Positions 16,677-25,796 of a stretch of 64,000 nucleotides of DNA are shown in pieces; position 1 is the stretch's first letter, and each line of letters opens with the position of its first letter. The stretch spans positions 1 through 64,000 of the forward strand of contig JAXMAN010000002.1 in assembly GCA_046350355.1 (NCBI GenBank), given 5' to 3'. This stretch comes from UBA966 sp046350355 (GTDB taxonomy: Bacteria > Planctomycetota > Phycisphaerae > Phycisphaerales > SM1A02). The notes beneath the pieces are model-generated. The model was not told where the DNA came from, did no database searches, and worked only from the letters and a program-made list of their open reading frames with translations. The translations under genes and the position numbers were made by a program.

Positions 16677-17999
16677 TCAGAGGGCCAGTTCCCCGGTGCT
16701 GTCGCCGAAGCGGTCGCGGCGCACCCCCATGCGCCCGAGCATCGTCAGATACAGGTTGCAGAGCGGCGTTCCCGGCGCATAGGTGCGCGCGGCCTCGTGG
16801 CGGAAGCCCAGCGCGCCGCCGCCCGCCAGGATCACGGGCAGATCGTCGTGGTTGTGGCGGTTGCCGTCGGCGATCGCGCCGCCGAAGAGGACCATCGTGC
16901 GGTCCAGCAGGGGGCCGCCGCCGCCGTCGGTCGCGGCCAGCTTCTCCAGGATCGTCGCGAGCTGCTGCGTCTGCCAGCGGTTGATCTTGGCGAACCTCTC
17001 CAGCTTTGCCGGGTCGTGGTCGTGGTGGCTCACGTCGTGGTGGCCGTCCTTGACGCCGATCTCGGGGTAGGCGCGGTTGGAGCCCTCGTTGCCGAGCATG
17101 CAGGTGACGATGCGCGTCTGGTCCTGCTGCATCGCCAGCACCGCCATGTCCGCCAGGAGCCGGATGCGCTCCGTGTAGTCCGCGGGGGCGGCGGGGGCGG
17201 TGCCCGCGGGCGCGGCGGCCATGCGCTCGGAGAACTCGATGCGCCGCTCGACCGCGCGCACGCTCTCGAGGTACTCGTCCAGCTTGCGCGCATCGGCGGC
17301 GCCGAGCGTGCCGCGCAGCTCGGAGGCGCGTCCGCGCACCGCGTCCAGGATGCTGCGGCGCAGCGCCATGCGGCGCGCGCGCGCGGCGGCGTCCTCGCCC
17401 TCGGCGCCGCCGCCGAAGAGGCGCTCGAAGACGCGGCGCGGATCGTGCTCCTTGCCGTTGGGGGTGTGCGGCCCGCGCCAGGAGATGTTCGCGCTGTACG
17501 CGCAGCTGTAGCCCGAGTCGCAGTTGCCCGCGGTCATGCCCGGCTCGCCGCCGAGCTCGAGGCTCTCGAAGCGCGTCGCCGCGCCCACCTGCGCGGCCGC
17601 GACCTGGTCCATGCTCACGCCCGCCTCGATGTCGCCGCCGCTGGTCTTGCGCGGATGCGCGCCGGTGAGGAAGCACGCCGCGCTGCGCGCATGGTCGCCG
17701 GGGCCGTCGCCCAGCGCCTCGGCGTTGCGGTGCGCGAGCCCGCGCAGCAGCGACCAGCGCCCCGCGTGCGCCGCGAGCGGCTCGAGCGTCGCGCCCGTCC
17801 AGGCGGAGGGTTCGACGCCGTTGGGAAGGAAGACCACGAGCATCCGCGTGGGTGCGTCCGCCGCCGCCGCCGCGCGCGCGGCCGCCGCGGCGGTGCGCGT
17901 GAAGAGCGTGCGCCCGGGGAGCATCGCGTCCAGGAAGGGCAGCGCCAGCAGCGCGCCCGCGCCGCGCAGCACGGTGCGCCGGTGCAGGGGGGCGCTCAC
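16677..17999 (-). CDS. DUF1552 domain protein with twin-arginine signal
   Basis: 440 residues. A Tat-type leader (LHRRTVLRGAGALLALPFLD) marks export in folded form. The body matches the planctomycete DUF1552 family: MLVVFLPNGVEPSAWTG, LTGAHPRKTSGGDIEAGVSM, QTRIVTCMLGNEGSNRAYPE, a HHDVSHH-type histidine cluster and DRTMVLFGGAIADGNRHNHD. The family is almost always paired with DUF1592-type cytochromes, as here, and its reaction is not established. The GTG start overlaps the cytochrome stop (GTGA). The C-terminal FGDSTGELAL ends the operon. Confidence 0.9.
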   Translation of the reverse strand: MSAPLHRRTVLRGAGALLALPFLDAMLPGRTLFTRTAAAAARAAAAADAPTRMLVVFLPNGVEPSAWTGATLEPLAAHAGRWSLLRGLAHRNAEALGDGPGDHARSAACFLTGAHPRKTSGGDIEAGVSMDQVAAAQVGAATRFESLELGGEPGMTAGNCDSGYSCAYSANISWRGPHTPNGKEHDPRRVFERLFGGGAEGEDAAARARRMALRRSILDAVRGRASELRGTLGAADARKLDEYLESVRAVERRIEFSERMAAAPAGTAPAAPADYTERIRLLADMAVLAMQQDQTRIVTCMLGNEGSNRAYPEIGVKDGHHDVSHHDHDPAKLERFAKINRWQTQQLATILEKLAATDGGGGPLLDRTMVLFGGAIADGNRHNHDDLPVILAGGGALGFRHEAARTYAPGTPLCNLYLTMLGRMGVRRDRFGDSTGELAL

Positions 18000-20329
18000 G
18001 AGGCACCCCGCATGCGGAAGGTCGGGCTCTCGACGATCGCGGTCACGGCATCCGCAAGTGTAGGAGCGTTTCCGAGCTTTCCAAGCAACTCTTCCAGCGC
18101 GGCGTCGTCCTGCGCCTCGAGTTCGCGGCCCGTGGCGTAGACCAGCAGGTGCTTCACGAGCGAGCGCAGGAAGGCGCGGTCGCCCCGCAGCGTCTGGCGG
18201 ACGCCGGCGATGTCGACGACCGCGCTTCCGTCGGGCAGGTCGCCGCGCGGATCGACGGGGACGCCGTCGGCGCGGTCGCGGCGGCGGCCGACGGGGTCGT
18301 ACGCCTCGAAGGCGAAGCCCAGCGCATCCATCCTGCGGTGGCACGCCGCGCACGCGGGATCGGCGCGGTGGGCGGCGAGCATCTCGCGCATCGGCTTGGG
18401 TGCGGCGCCGGGCACGCGCTCGGGAAGCTGCGGCGTTCCCGGCGGCGGCGGGGGCGGCGCGTCGTCCAGCAGCGCCTCGAGCACCCACTTGCCGCGCTTC
18501 ACCGGCGAGGTGCGCGTCGGATTGCTCGTGCAGAGCAGCACGCTCGCCTGCGCGAGCACGCCGCCGCCGCGCGCGGGATCGACGGGCACGCGGCGCATGC
18601 CGGCGCCGCCCGGCGCGGGCATGCCGTAGTGGCGCGCGAGGCGCTCGTCGACGAAGGTGTAGTCCGCGTCCAGCAGCGTCCACACCGGGCGCCCTTCGCG
18701 CAGCACGCTGTCGAAGAAGAGGACCGACTCGGTGCGCATCGAGGCCAGCAGCGCCGCGTCCATGCCGGGGAACTGCGTCGGATCCGGCGCGCGCTGCTCG
18801 ACGCCGTCGATGCCCAGCCACTGCGTCGCGAAGCGCTCGGCGAGGCTCGTCGCCCGCGGGTCGTCGAGCATGCGCCTCACCTGCGCGGCGCGTCCCTGCG
18901 GCGTGGCGAGCTCGCCGCGCGCGGCGGCGGTGCGCAGCGCCTCGTCGGGGCAGCTCGCCCACAGGAAGTAGGAGAGGCGCGCGGCGAGCTCGTGCGGCGC
19001 CAGGTCGCGCGCGGGCGCGCCCGCGGGCACTTCGGACTCGACGCGGAAGAGGAACTCGGGGTGCACCAGCAGCGCGGTGAGGACCGCGCGCAGGCGGCGC
19101 TCGCGCGCGTCGGGATCGGCGTCGGGCGCGGCGGAGGCGGAGGCGTCGGCGACCTGCGCGCACATCGCCAGGTCCGCATCGCGCACGGGGCGGCGCAGGA
19201 AGCGCTCGACGAGCCAGGCGAACTCCGCGCGCTCGCGCTGCGCGGGCGCAGCCGAGGACGTCGCCTGCGCCATCGCGGTGCGCCAGGCGGGGGTCGGGCG
19301 CACGTCGAGCGGTCCCTCGACCGTGAGCTCCAGCACCATCGCGTTGCGGTCCGCGGGCTTTCCGCCGGGGCCGTGCTTCTCGTAGAAGTCGTTCAGGAAG
19401 GCGACCGCGACGGTGTGCACGCCGCCGCGCAGCGTCGTTTCGACGCGCCGCACGCCGGGGGCCTCCGCCGTCTCGCGCACGGGGAACTCGCCCAGCGTGC
19501 GCTTGTCCGCCAGCAGCGCGACCTTCACCGGGTCGCGCCCCGCCTGCATCCCGTAGACGCGCGCGACGAGCGCGTAGGTGCCCTCGCGCGGCAGCTCGAC
19601 GCGGCCGCGCGCCTCGCCGTTGGACCAGAGGAGCGCGCCGTCGCGCGTGCGCTGGCCCGCGTCCTTGGAGATGGTGAGCTGCTCGGGGCCCAGGCGTCGC
19701 GTCGCGGGGACGCGCGGAGCGCCGCTCGCTGCGCCCGCTGTCTCGCCCGCCGCATCCGCCGGCGGGCACGCCTCGGCCGCGATCGCCTCCGCCAGCTCCA
19801 CCGCGCGCTCGAAGCCCGAGGGCGCCAGGCTCAGCACCGCGGCGACATTGTCGAAGCCGCCGCCGACGTCGTCGGGCGCGAGCGAGCCGAGCCGCGTCGC
19901 GTCGATGCCCAGCAGGTCGCGCACGGTGTTCGCGTACTCGGTGCGGTTGAGCCGCCGCGGCGCGCCGCCGGGGGGCGGCAGCGCGGGATCGCGCGGGCGC
20001 AGCACGCCGTCGAAGTCGCGCGTCGCCTGCGCCCGCTCGTTCGCGTCGGGGCGCTCCGTGCGGTCGCGCGGGGGCATGCGATTCTCCGCGACGCGCCGAC
20101 GCGCCAGCCGCAGGAGCGAGTGCTGCTCGGGCGTGAGCGCGGGCGCGTCCGCCGCCAGCGCGCGCTGCAGCGCCTCGAGCGAGAGACCGCCCTTGGGCTT
20201 GGCGCCCTCGTGGCAGTCGATGCACCAGTGGTCGATGAAGGCGGCGCTCTCGGCCGCCGCGCGGTCCTGCGCCGGCGCGTGCCCCGTCAGGAGCAGCGCG
20301 CCGGCGAGGATCGCGGCTTCCCCGGTCAC
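17996..20329 (-). CDS. Planctomycete cytochrome / DUF1587-DUF1592-DUF1588-DUF1585 protein
   Basis: 777 residues. After a signal-like N-terminus a c-type haem site CIDCH sits near residue 34 and a second, CAACH, near 660. Between them run the typical planctomycete modules: DUF1587 (LNRTEYANTVRDLLGID), a carbohydrate-binding-like beta region (~200-330), DUF1592 (LAARLSYFLWASCPDEALR), DUF1588 (LLCTSNPTRTSPVKRGKWVL), and DUF1585 at the end (VVDIAGVRQTLRGDRAFL ... VESPTFRMR). These are exported haem proteins of unknown reaction, widely thought to serve in polymer breakdown. The GTG start overlaps the AsmA-like gene stop. A short proline run (DDAPPPPPPGTP) precedes DUF1588. Confidence 0.92.
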   Translation of the reverse strand: MTGEAAILAGALLLTGHAPAQDRAAAESAAFIDHWCIDCHEGAKPKGGLSLEALQRALAADAPALTPEQHSLLRLARRRVAENRMPPRDRTERPDANERAQATRDFDGVLRPRDPALPPPGGAPRRLNRTEYANTVRDLLGIDATRLGSLAPDDVGGGFDNVAAVLSLAPSGFERAVELAEAIAAEACPPADAAGETAGAASGAPRVPATRRLGPEQLTISKDAGQRTRDGALLWSNGEARGRVELPREGTYALVARVYGMQAGRDPVKVALLADKRTLGEFPVRETAEAPGVRRVETTLRGGVHTVAVAFLNDFYEKHGPGGKPADRNAMVLELTVEGPLDVRPTPAWRTAMAQATSSAAPAQRERAEFAWLVERFLRRPVRDADLAMCAQVADASASAAPDADPDARERRLRAVLTALLVHPEFLFRVESEVPAGAPARDLAPHELAARLSYFLWASCPDEALRTAAARGELATPQGRAAQVRRMLDDPRATSLAERFATQWLGIDGVEQRAPDPTQFPGMDAALLASMRTESVLFFDSVLREGRPVWTLLDADYTFVDERLARHYGMPAPGGAGMRRVPVDPARGGGVLAQASVLLCTSNPTRTSPVKRGKWVLEALLDDAPPPPPPGTPQLPERVPGAAPKPMREMLAAHRADPACAACHRRMDALGFAFEAYDPVGRRRDRADGVPVDPRGDLPDGSAVVDIAGVRQTLRGDRAFLRSLVKHLLVYATGRELEAQDDAALEELLGKLGNAPTLADAVTAIVESPTFRMRGAS

Positions 20330-21150
20330 TTCTTTCCGCCGAGCGCGTCGCCGAGGCCCTTGAGCGCGTCGGTCGCGCCCTTCGCCGCGTCGCCCGCAGC
20401 CTTGCCGGCGTCCTTCGCGGCGTTGCCCAGCGCCTCGGCCGCCTTGCCCGCGACCGCGCCCGCGTCCTGCAGCGAGCTGCCGACGCTCTTGGCGATCTCG
20501 CCCGGGAGCTGGCCGCCGACCTGGCCGACGACCGCGCTCATCGTGGACTCGAAGATCGGTCCGACGAGCTGCGCGATCATGCCGTCGCCCACGGCCTTGG
20601 TGGAGATGTTGGTCAGCTCCAGGCGGTCGATGGTGGCCGCGACGGGCACGTTGGGGCCGATGCCCACGCCCGCGCTCGCGTGCACATCGACCTTGGTGAG
20701 GACGAAGCGCTTGATGAGCACCTCGATCTGCGTGCCGCCGCCACCGCCGCCGGAGGACTTGCCCTTGCCCATCCCGTCGATGATGTCGGAGATGTTGTTC
20801 TTGGTGCCGTTGGCGACGAACCAGACGCCCACGTCGTCCAGCTCGAGCAGGTCGACGACGATCTTCTGCGCCGTCGTCTCGGCGCCGATCTGCAGGTCGA
20901 TCTTGCCCGCGGTGATGGACTTGGGCGGCTCGTAGCCCTTGGGGTTGCCGACCTCGAGGTCGCGCACCGTGGCGCCCGGCGGAGAGATGTTCAGCTCGAG
21001 CGCGCCGACGTGCGCGTCCACGCCCAGCACGGCGGGGGCGGCGGAGTTGGCGACGCTGGTGGCGATCGTGTTCCGGAAGAGGAACAGCGCCACGACCAGG
21101 ACCACGACGAGGAGGACGATGCCCAGGACGACCTTCAGGAGGGTCTTCAT
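20326..21150 (-). CDS. AsmA-like membrane-anchored protein
   Basis: 274 residues. A strong N-terminal membrane helix (VVLGIVLLVVVLVVALFLFR) is followed by a beta-rich domain of AsmA/DUF748 character: AAPAVLGVDAHVGALELNIS, then VRDLEVGNPKGYEPPKSITA, and DLLELDDVGVWFVANGTKNN. A Gly run (~145-150) separates the two halves. The last 70 residues are an Ala/Gly/Lys/Asp amphipathic repeat (GKAAEALGNAAKDAGKAAGD) resembling LEA-type 11-mers. AsmA-like proteins sit in the envelope and are linked to lipid transport or outer-membrane assembly; the role here is inferred. It is coupled to the cytochrome by a GTGA overlap. Confidence 0.75.
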   Translation of the reverse strand: MKTLLKVVLGIVLLVVVLVVALFLFRNTIATSVANSAAPAVLGVDAHVGALELNISPPGATVRDLEVGNPKGYEPPKSITAGKIDLQIGAETTAQKIVVDLLELDDVGVWFVANGTKNNISDIIDGMGKGKSSGGGGGGTQIEVLIKRFVLTKVDVHASAGVGIGPNVPVAATIDRLELTNISTKAVGDGMIAQLVGPIFESTMSAVVGQVGGQLPGEIAKSVGSSLQDAGAVAGKAAEALGNAAKDAGKAAGDAAKGATDALKGLGDALGGKK

Positions 21151-21171
21151 GCCCTGAAGAATAGTGCAGGA

Positions 21172-22296
21172 TCAGGGGGCGGGCGGCGCGATTGGCGCCG
21201 GTTCCGCCGGCGCGGGCAGGGGCGCCGCCGGCGTCGCGGGCGCCGTCGCCGCGCGCATGCGCCGCAGGGTCTCGCGCTTCCAGTCCGGGACGCGGTACTC
21301 CCACCCCGCGACCTGCTTCGCCAGCGCGGCGTAGTCGGGGATGAAGGGCTCGCCCGGCTCGGGCGGCGTCGCGGGCGGACGCGGCGCGTTGGGCCTGGGG
21401 ACGATCGCCAGCGTGATCCAGAGGCCGTCCGCTTCCTCGCGGCCGTTGACCGCGATGCTCGCGCCCTCGGTCTCGAAGGTGGGCGACCACGCGGGCTCCG
21501 GCACGGTGTCGCCGCGCGCGTGGCGCACCGCCTCGAACTCCAGCCGCTCGAGGAAGGAAGGCAGCCCCGTCTGCGCGCTCGCGACCTGCTCCGGCGTCCA
21601 GTGGTCGCGCTCGGCGTCGGCGATCTCGGGCGCCCAGCGCGGCGCGGGCGTGCCCGGCTCGTTCGCCGCGCCGCCGATGGGGCGCACGAGCGCGAGCCCC
21701 GCGATCGCCGCGCGCTTGGTCTCGCCCGCGGGCAGCGCGAAGAGCGTGCGGTCCATCCATTCGAGCGCGTCGCCGGGAAGCTGCAGCCGTCCGGCGGCGC
21801 GCCAGGTCTGCTCCTCGTCGAAGCGGCGCACGAAGATGCCGTCGGGCGCGAAGCGCTCCTCGCCGAAGACGATCTCCGCGATCGGCGCCGCGCCGGGCGC
21901 GCCGCCCAGAAGGCGCACCAGCCGCGCCTTCCCCGAGGCGTCGGGCCACGCGAGCCCGAGCGCGCCGTGGCGCGCGCGCTTGCCCGTCATGCGCTCCTGC
22001 AGCGTCAGCCGCGCGGCGCTCGCCACCAGCGCGCGCACGAGCTCGGTGCGCGCGGGGTAGCCCTCGCTGCTGGCGACGATCCACGCGCCGTCGGCGCCGC
22101 GCTCCAGGCGCACCGTCGCGTTGCCGCGCAGGCATTCGATCGCGGCGATCTCGCCCGCGCGCTCCTCGAGCGCCGGCAGCAGCGGGGCGCCCGCGGCCTG
22201 CGCCGGCGCGCCACCGCGCGCGTGCATGACGAGGATCGTGATCACCACGAGCGTGGCGGCGCCGATGGCGGCGGCGATGGCGAAGGCGGTCTTCAT
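21172..22296 (-). CDS. DUF4340 domain protein of a Gld-type ABC system
   Basis: 374 residues with an N-terminal membrane helix (residues ~4-24) and an extracytoplasmic beta-rich region typical of DUF4340: PLLPALEERAGEIAAIECLR, then GAWIVASSEGYPARTELVRA, and EWMDRTLFALPAGETKRAAI. DUF4340 proteins accompany GldG-like genes and are thought to be envelope components of the exporter. The C-terminus is a Pro/Ala-rich tail. It overlaps the GldG-like gene as ATGA. No catalytic motif is visible. Confidence 0.82.
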   Translation of the reverse strand: MKTAFAIAAAIGAATLVVITILVMHARGGAPAQAAGAPLLPALEERAGEIAAIECLRGNATVRLERGADGAWIVASSEGYPARTELVRALVASAARLTLQERMTGKRARHGALGLAWPDASGKARLVRLLGGAPGAAPIAEIVFGEERFAPDGIFVRRFDEEQTWRAAGRLQLPGDALEWMDRTLFALPAGETKRAAIAGLALVRPIGGAANEPGTPAPRWAPEIADAERDHWTPEQVASAQTGLPSFLERLEFEAVRHARGDTVPEPAWSPTFETEGASIAVNGREEADGLWITLAIVPRPNAPRPPATPPEPGEPFIPDYAALAKQVAGWEYRVPDWKRETLRRMRAATAPATPAAPLPAPAEPAPIAPPAP

Positions 22297-24167
22297 CCGT
22301 GCGCCTCCGTGCGGCGGCCGCGCCCGCGCAGCGCGTACCAGGCGAGCGCCGCCGCGGCGACGGCGAGCGGCCAGAGCACGCTGTTGGCGACGAGCAGCCG
22401 CCGCCCGAGCGCGTCGACGTCCGCGCGCAGCGCGTGCTGCACCTGGCGCAGCTCCTTGCGCGCCGCGACCATGCGCTCCTGCAGCCGCTGGATCTCCGCG
22501 GCCTGCGCGGGCGTGAGCACGATCTGCTGCCCGCCGTCGGCGGTGCGCTCGCGCTGCAGCTCGCCGATGCGCAGCTCGGTGCGCTGGATCTCGTCCTGCA
22601 GCTCGCGCTCGCGCGCGATCGACTTCGCCTCGGCGTCCTTGCGCATCTGCTCGACGACGGTGAACGGTCGCCGGTACTGCCCGCGCGCGCGGATGGAGGC
22701 GAGCGCGGGATCGCCCGCTGCCAGCTCCACGGCGTTGAGCACGAGCGGACCGTTGTCCGCGATCGCGCGCCGACCGAGCGAGGCGCCGCCGTTGCGGTCC
22801 TCGACGACCCAGGTGTCGTCGGCGAGCAGGTCCGCGTCGGCGATCAGGATGATGTTCGCGCTGCCCGCCGCGCGCGCGCCGTCGGCGGCGGGGAAGGCGC
22901 TCTGGATCGGGCCGGTGATGCGCGCGGCGAGCACCTTGGGGCCGCCCTCGGGGCGGAAGTCGCGCAGGAGCTGCTCGGGATCGCCGAAGAAGCCCAGCTT
23001 CAGCGTCTGGATGAGCTGGCTCTGGTCGCTGGTGGTGACCAGCGGCTCGACGGTGCACTTCGCGTCGGGCAGCTTCTGGATCGCGCCCGCGCTCATGAAG
23101 TTGAGCGCCTGCAGCGCGCCGGTGAGCGGGTCCGTCGCGCTGAGCGTGTCGCGCGGCATGGAGAGCCACGCCACGTAGTCCAGCTCGCGCGCGCCGCCGT
23201 TCTTCATGGGCGCGCGGATGCGCGTGGCGTGCTTGAGGTCGCCGACGACCGTCTCGCGCGGGATCTCGACGCCCCACGCCGCGAGCATCGGGCCGAAGTC
23301 GTAGGTCGTGCCGCCGCGGCGCGCGCCCATCGCGTTGGCGTCGGGGCTGCCATCCGTCTCCGCGTACGGGTCCGCGAGCACCACCAGCGGCTTGCCCGCG
23401 AGCGCCCACGCGTCGATCGCGCGCAGGATCGGCTCGGGCAGTCCGCGCGGCTGCACGATCACGAGCGCGGCGATCTTCTCGGGGAGCTCCGTCGCCGTCG
23501 GCGCGATCGACTCGACCTCCGCGACGCCGCGCAGCTGCTGGATCACCACCGGCGTCTCGCGCGGCTGCATGGGGTTGCGCGGATCCATGCCGCCCTCGAG
23601 CGGCATCGAGCTCAGCAGCCCCACGCGCGGACGCTCGGGCCGGCCCACCGCGGCGATCGCGCGCATGAGCTCGTACTCCAGGAAGGGCTCCTGCTCGGGG
23701 CTGAGGTAGGGGATCGTCTCGCGCTTGTCCGTCGGACCGCGCACGACGATGCCCAGCGTGAGCGTGCGCCCGCTGCCGTCGACGGTGAGCGCGGGAAGGC
23801 CCGCGGCGCGCGCCTGGTCCTCCGCCTCGCTGAAGGGCTCGGGATCGATCACGCGCAGGTCGATGCGCCCGTCGGAGGCGCGCGCGATCTCCTCCAGGTA
23901 CTCGCGCACGCGCTGCGCATGGGCGCGGATCTGCGGGATGTCCTTGCCCGACTCCTGCGTCCAGTAGAGGTCGACGCGCACCGGCTCGTCCAGCGAGCGC
24001 AGCACCGACCGCACGCCGGGGCTGCTGGTGTAGAGGCCGTCGCGCGTCAGGTCCAGGCGCGCGCCCGGCAGCAGCACGCCCAGCAGCGTGTTGAGCGCGA
24101 CGACGCCCGCCAGCGCGGCGGCGATGGCGAGCAGGGCGTTGCGGCGGCTCTCGGTGCGCAGGGACAT
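22293..24167 (-). CDS. GldG-like ABC exporter auxiliary protein
   Basis: 624 residues with one membrane helix at each end (ALLAIAAALAGVVALNTLLG; VANSVLWPLAVAAAALAWYA). The large extracytoplasmic region has the GldG/IFT52-like fold: RLDLTRDGLYTSSPGVRSVL, then IPYLSPEQEPFLEYELMRAI, and VLADPYAETDG. A coiled coil (~530-590, with RTELRIGELQRERTADGGQQ) lies before the final helix. GldG works with GldA and GldF; in Bacteroidetes these are needed for gliding, while related sets elsewhere are uncharacterised exporters. It follows the permease gene by 12 bases. Confidence 0.87.
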   Translation of the reverse strand: MSLRTESRRNALLAIAAALAGVVALNTLLGVLLPGARLDLTRDGLYTSSPGVRSVLRSLDEPVRVDLYWTQESGKDIPQIRAHAQRVREYLEEIARASDGRIDLRVIDPEPFSEAEDQARAAGLPALTVDGSGRTLTLGIVVRGPTDKRETIPYLSPEQEPFLEYELMRAIAAVGRPERPRVGLLSSMPLEGGMDPRNPMQPRETPVVIQQLRGVAEVESIAPTATELPEKIAALVIVQPRGLPEPILRAIDAWALAGKPLVVLADPYAETDGSPDANAMGARRGGTTYDFGPMLAAWGVEIPRETVVGDLKHATRIRAPMKNGGARELDYVAWLSMPRDTLSATDPLTGALQALNFMSAGAIQKLPDAKCTVEPLVTTSDQSQLIQTLKLGFFGDPEQLLRDFRPEGGPKVLAARITGPIQSAFPAADGARAAGSANIILIADADLLADDTWVVEDRNGGASLGRRAIADNGPLVLNAVELAAGDPALASIRARGQYRRPFTVVEQMRKDAEAKSIARERELQDEIQRTELRIGELQRERTADGGQQIVLTPAQAAEIQRLQERMVAARKELRQVQHALRADVDALGRRLLVANSVLWPLAVAAAALAWYALRGRGRRTEAHG

Positions 24168-24179
24168 GGTTCGTGGCTC

Positions 24180-24923
24180 CTACTGCGCCTTCTTCCAGTC
24201 GACGACGACGCCGGTGACCAGCAGCGCGGCCGCGGAGACGGAGAGGAAGTAGAGCGCGTCGCGCAGGTCCAGCACGCCGCGCATCATGCTCTCGAAGTGG
24301 GTGAGCGCGCTCATGGAGGCGAGCGCGTCCAGCGCGACGCGCGGCATCCACGCGCTGACGTAGTCCAGCACGACGGGGAAGCCCATCACCAGCAGCACGA
24401 AGCAGCAGACGCCGGTGAGGACGAAGGCGATCACCTGGTTGCGCGTGCACGCACTGAGCGCGGAGCCGATCGCCAGGAAGGTGCCCGCCAGCAGCGCGCA
24501 CGCGGCGTAGCCCACGGCGATGGCGCCGTGGTCGGGCTCGCCCAGCCAGGCGACGGTGAACCACATCGGCGCGGTGAGCGCGAGCGCGACGCACGCGAAG
24601 GCCCACGCCGCCAGGAACTTGCCCAGCACCAGGTCCCAGACGGTGAAGGGAAGCGTCAGCAGCAGCTCGACGGTGCCGGTGCGGCGCTCCTCGGCCCACA
24701 GGCGCATGCTCAGCGCGGGGACCAGGAAGAGGTCGAGCCAGGGCTGCCCCTGGAAGAAGGGTCGCAGGTCCGCCTGCCCGCGCTCGTAGAAGCCGCCGAG
24801 CTGGAAGGCGAAGATCCCCGACATGAAGAGGTAGATGACCAGGAAGACGCCGGCGAGCGGGCTGGCGAAGTAGGCGGCGAACTCCCGGCGGAAGATGGTG
24901 GCGACGCGCGCGGGGGCGTTCAT
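24180..24923 (-). CDS. ABC transporter permease (GldF-like, ABC-2 type)
   Basis: 247 residues with six predicted membrane helices and the GldF-type start TIFRREFAAYFASPLAGVFL, a conserved cytoplasmic ELLLTLPFTVWDLVLGKFLA loop that contacts the ATPase, and a terminal helix (LYFLSVSAAALLVTGVVVDW). The start ATG overlaps the ATPase stop (ATGA). It should form the membrane channel with the ATPase encoded upstream and act with the GldG-like and DUF4340 proteins. Confidence 0.9.
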   Translation of the reverse strand: MNAPARVATIFRREFAAYFASPLAGVFLVIYLFMSGIFAFQLGGFYERGQADLRPFFQGQPWLDLFLVPALSMRLWAEERRTGTVELLLTLPFTVWDLVLGKFLAAWAFACVALALTAPMWFTVAWLGEPDHGAIAVGYAACALLAGTFLAIGSALSACTRNQVIAFVLTGVCCFVLLVMGFPVVLDYVSAWMPRVALDALASMSALTHFESMMRGVLDLRDALYFLSVSAAALLVTGVVVDWKKAQ

Positions 24924-25738
24924 CGGCGCCCTCCCTTCGCGGCGCGGCCGGCGGCGCGCGCGCCTTCGCCCGCGCGCGCACCGTCGCCCGCGCGCGCGCC
25001 CGTGTCCCCGGTCGTCAGCGCGCGGAAGACATGGTCGAGGCGGTTGCGCTGCACGCCCGCGGGGGCGCGCGCCTCCAGCTCCGCCGGCGTGCCGTCGAAG
25101 ACGAGCGTCCCCTGGCTGATGATCACGGCGCGCGTGCAGACGGCCTCGACCTCCTCCAGGATGTGCGTGGAGAGGACGACCGCGCGCTCGCTGCCCAGGC
25201 GGCGGATGAGCTCGCGCACCTCGTGCTTCTGGTTGGGGTCGAGTCCGTCCGTCGGCTCGTCGAGCACCAGGATCGGTGGATCGTGCAGCAGCGCCTGCGC
25301 GAGTCCGGTGCGGCGCTTGTAGCCCTTGGAGAGGGTCTCGATCGCCTGCCGGCGGTAGGGCCCCAGGTGGAGCTGGTCGATCAACGCGTCGACGCGCGCG
25401 CGCGCCGCGGCGCCCTGGAAGCCGCGCGCGTGCGCGGCGAAGCGCAGGAACTCCTCGACGCGCATCTCGCCGTACGCGGGCGCGCCTTCGGGCAGGTAGC
25501 CAAAGGTGCGCTTGGCCTCGAGCGGCCGCGCCGCGAGATCGATCCCCGCCAGCCGCACGCTGCCCGCGCTGGGCGTGAGGAAGCCCGTGAGCATGCGCAT
25601 CGTCGTGCTCTTGCCGGCGCCGTTGGGGCCGAGGAAGCCCAGCACCTGCCCGGCGGGCACGCGCAGGTCGATCCCTCGGACCGCCTCGAAGGCGCCGAAG
25701 GACTTCCGGAGGCCCTTGGCGTCGATGAGCTCAGGCAT
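24920..25738 (-). CDS. ABC transporter ATP-binding protein (GldA-like)
   Basis: 272 residues. Walker A GPNGAGKSTTMRML (near residue 38), Q-loop region FGYLPEGAPAYGEMRVEEFL, a signature-equivalent LSKGYKRRTGLAQAL in place of canonical LSGGQ, Walker B ILVLDEPTDGLDP and the switch His in STHILEEVEA are all present, so it should hydrolyse ATP. LSKGYKRR is typical of GldA/CcmA-type exporters. The last ~30 residues are Gly/Ala/Arg-rich. It is the first gene of the seven-gene leftward operon, 58 bases from the divergent galactokinase gene. Confidence 0.92.
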   Translation of the reverse strand: MPELIDAKGLRKSFGAFEAVRGIDLRVPAGQVLGFLGPNGAGKSTTMRMLTGFLTPSAGSVRLAGIDLAARPLEAKRTFGYLPEGAPAYGEMRVEEFLRFAAHARGFQGAAARARVDALIDQLHLGPYRRQAIETLSKGYKRRTGLAQALLHDPPILVLDEPTDGLDPNQKHEVRELIRRLGSERAVVLSTHILEEVEAVCTRAVIISQGTLVFDGTPAELEARAPAGVQRNRLDHVFRALTTGDTGARAGDGARAGEGARAAGRAAKGGRR

Positions 25739-25796
25739 GGCGAGGTGCGGATTTTACCCGCGCGACCACGCACGCAGGCGCCTCTATGCTCGGGAC

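Noticed and set aside
14697..18140. 1147-residue plus-strand frame across the hydrolase, SYLF and DUF1552 genes
   Set aside because: Shadow of genes in other frames; no signal or domain.
21172..24981. One 1269-residue fused protein covering GldG-like and DUF4340 genes
   Set aside because: Only the last 374 residues (from 22296) make sense. The upstream part is out of frame with the GldG-like gene, whose own frame has the motifs.
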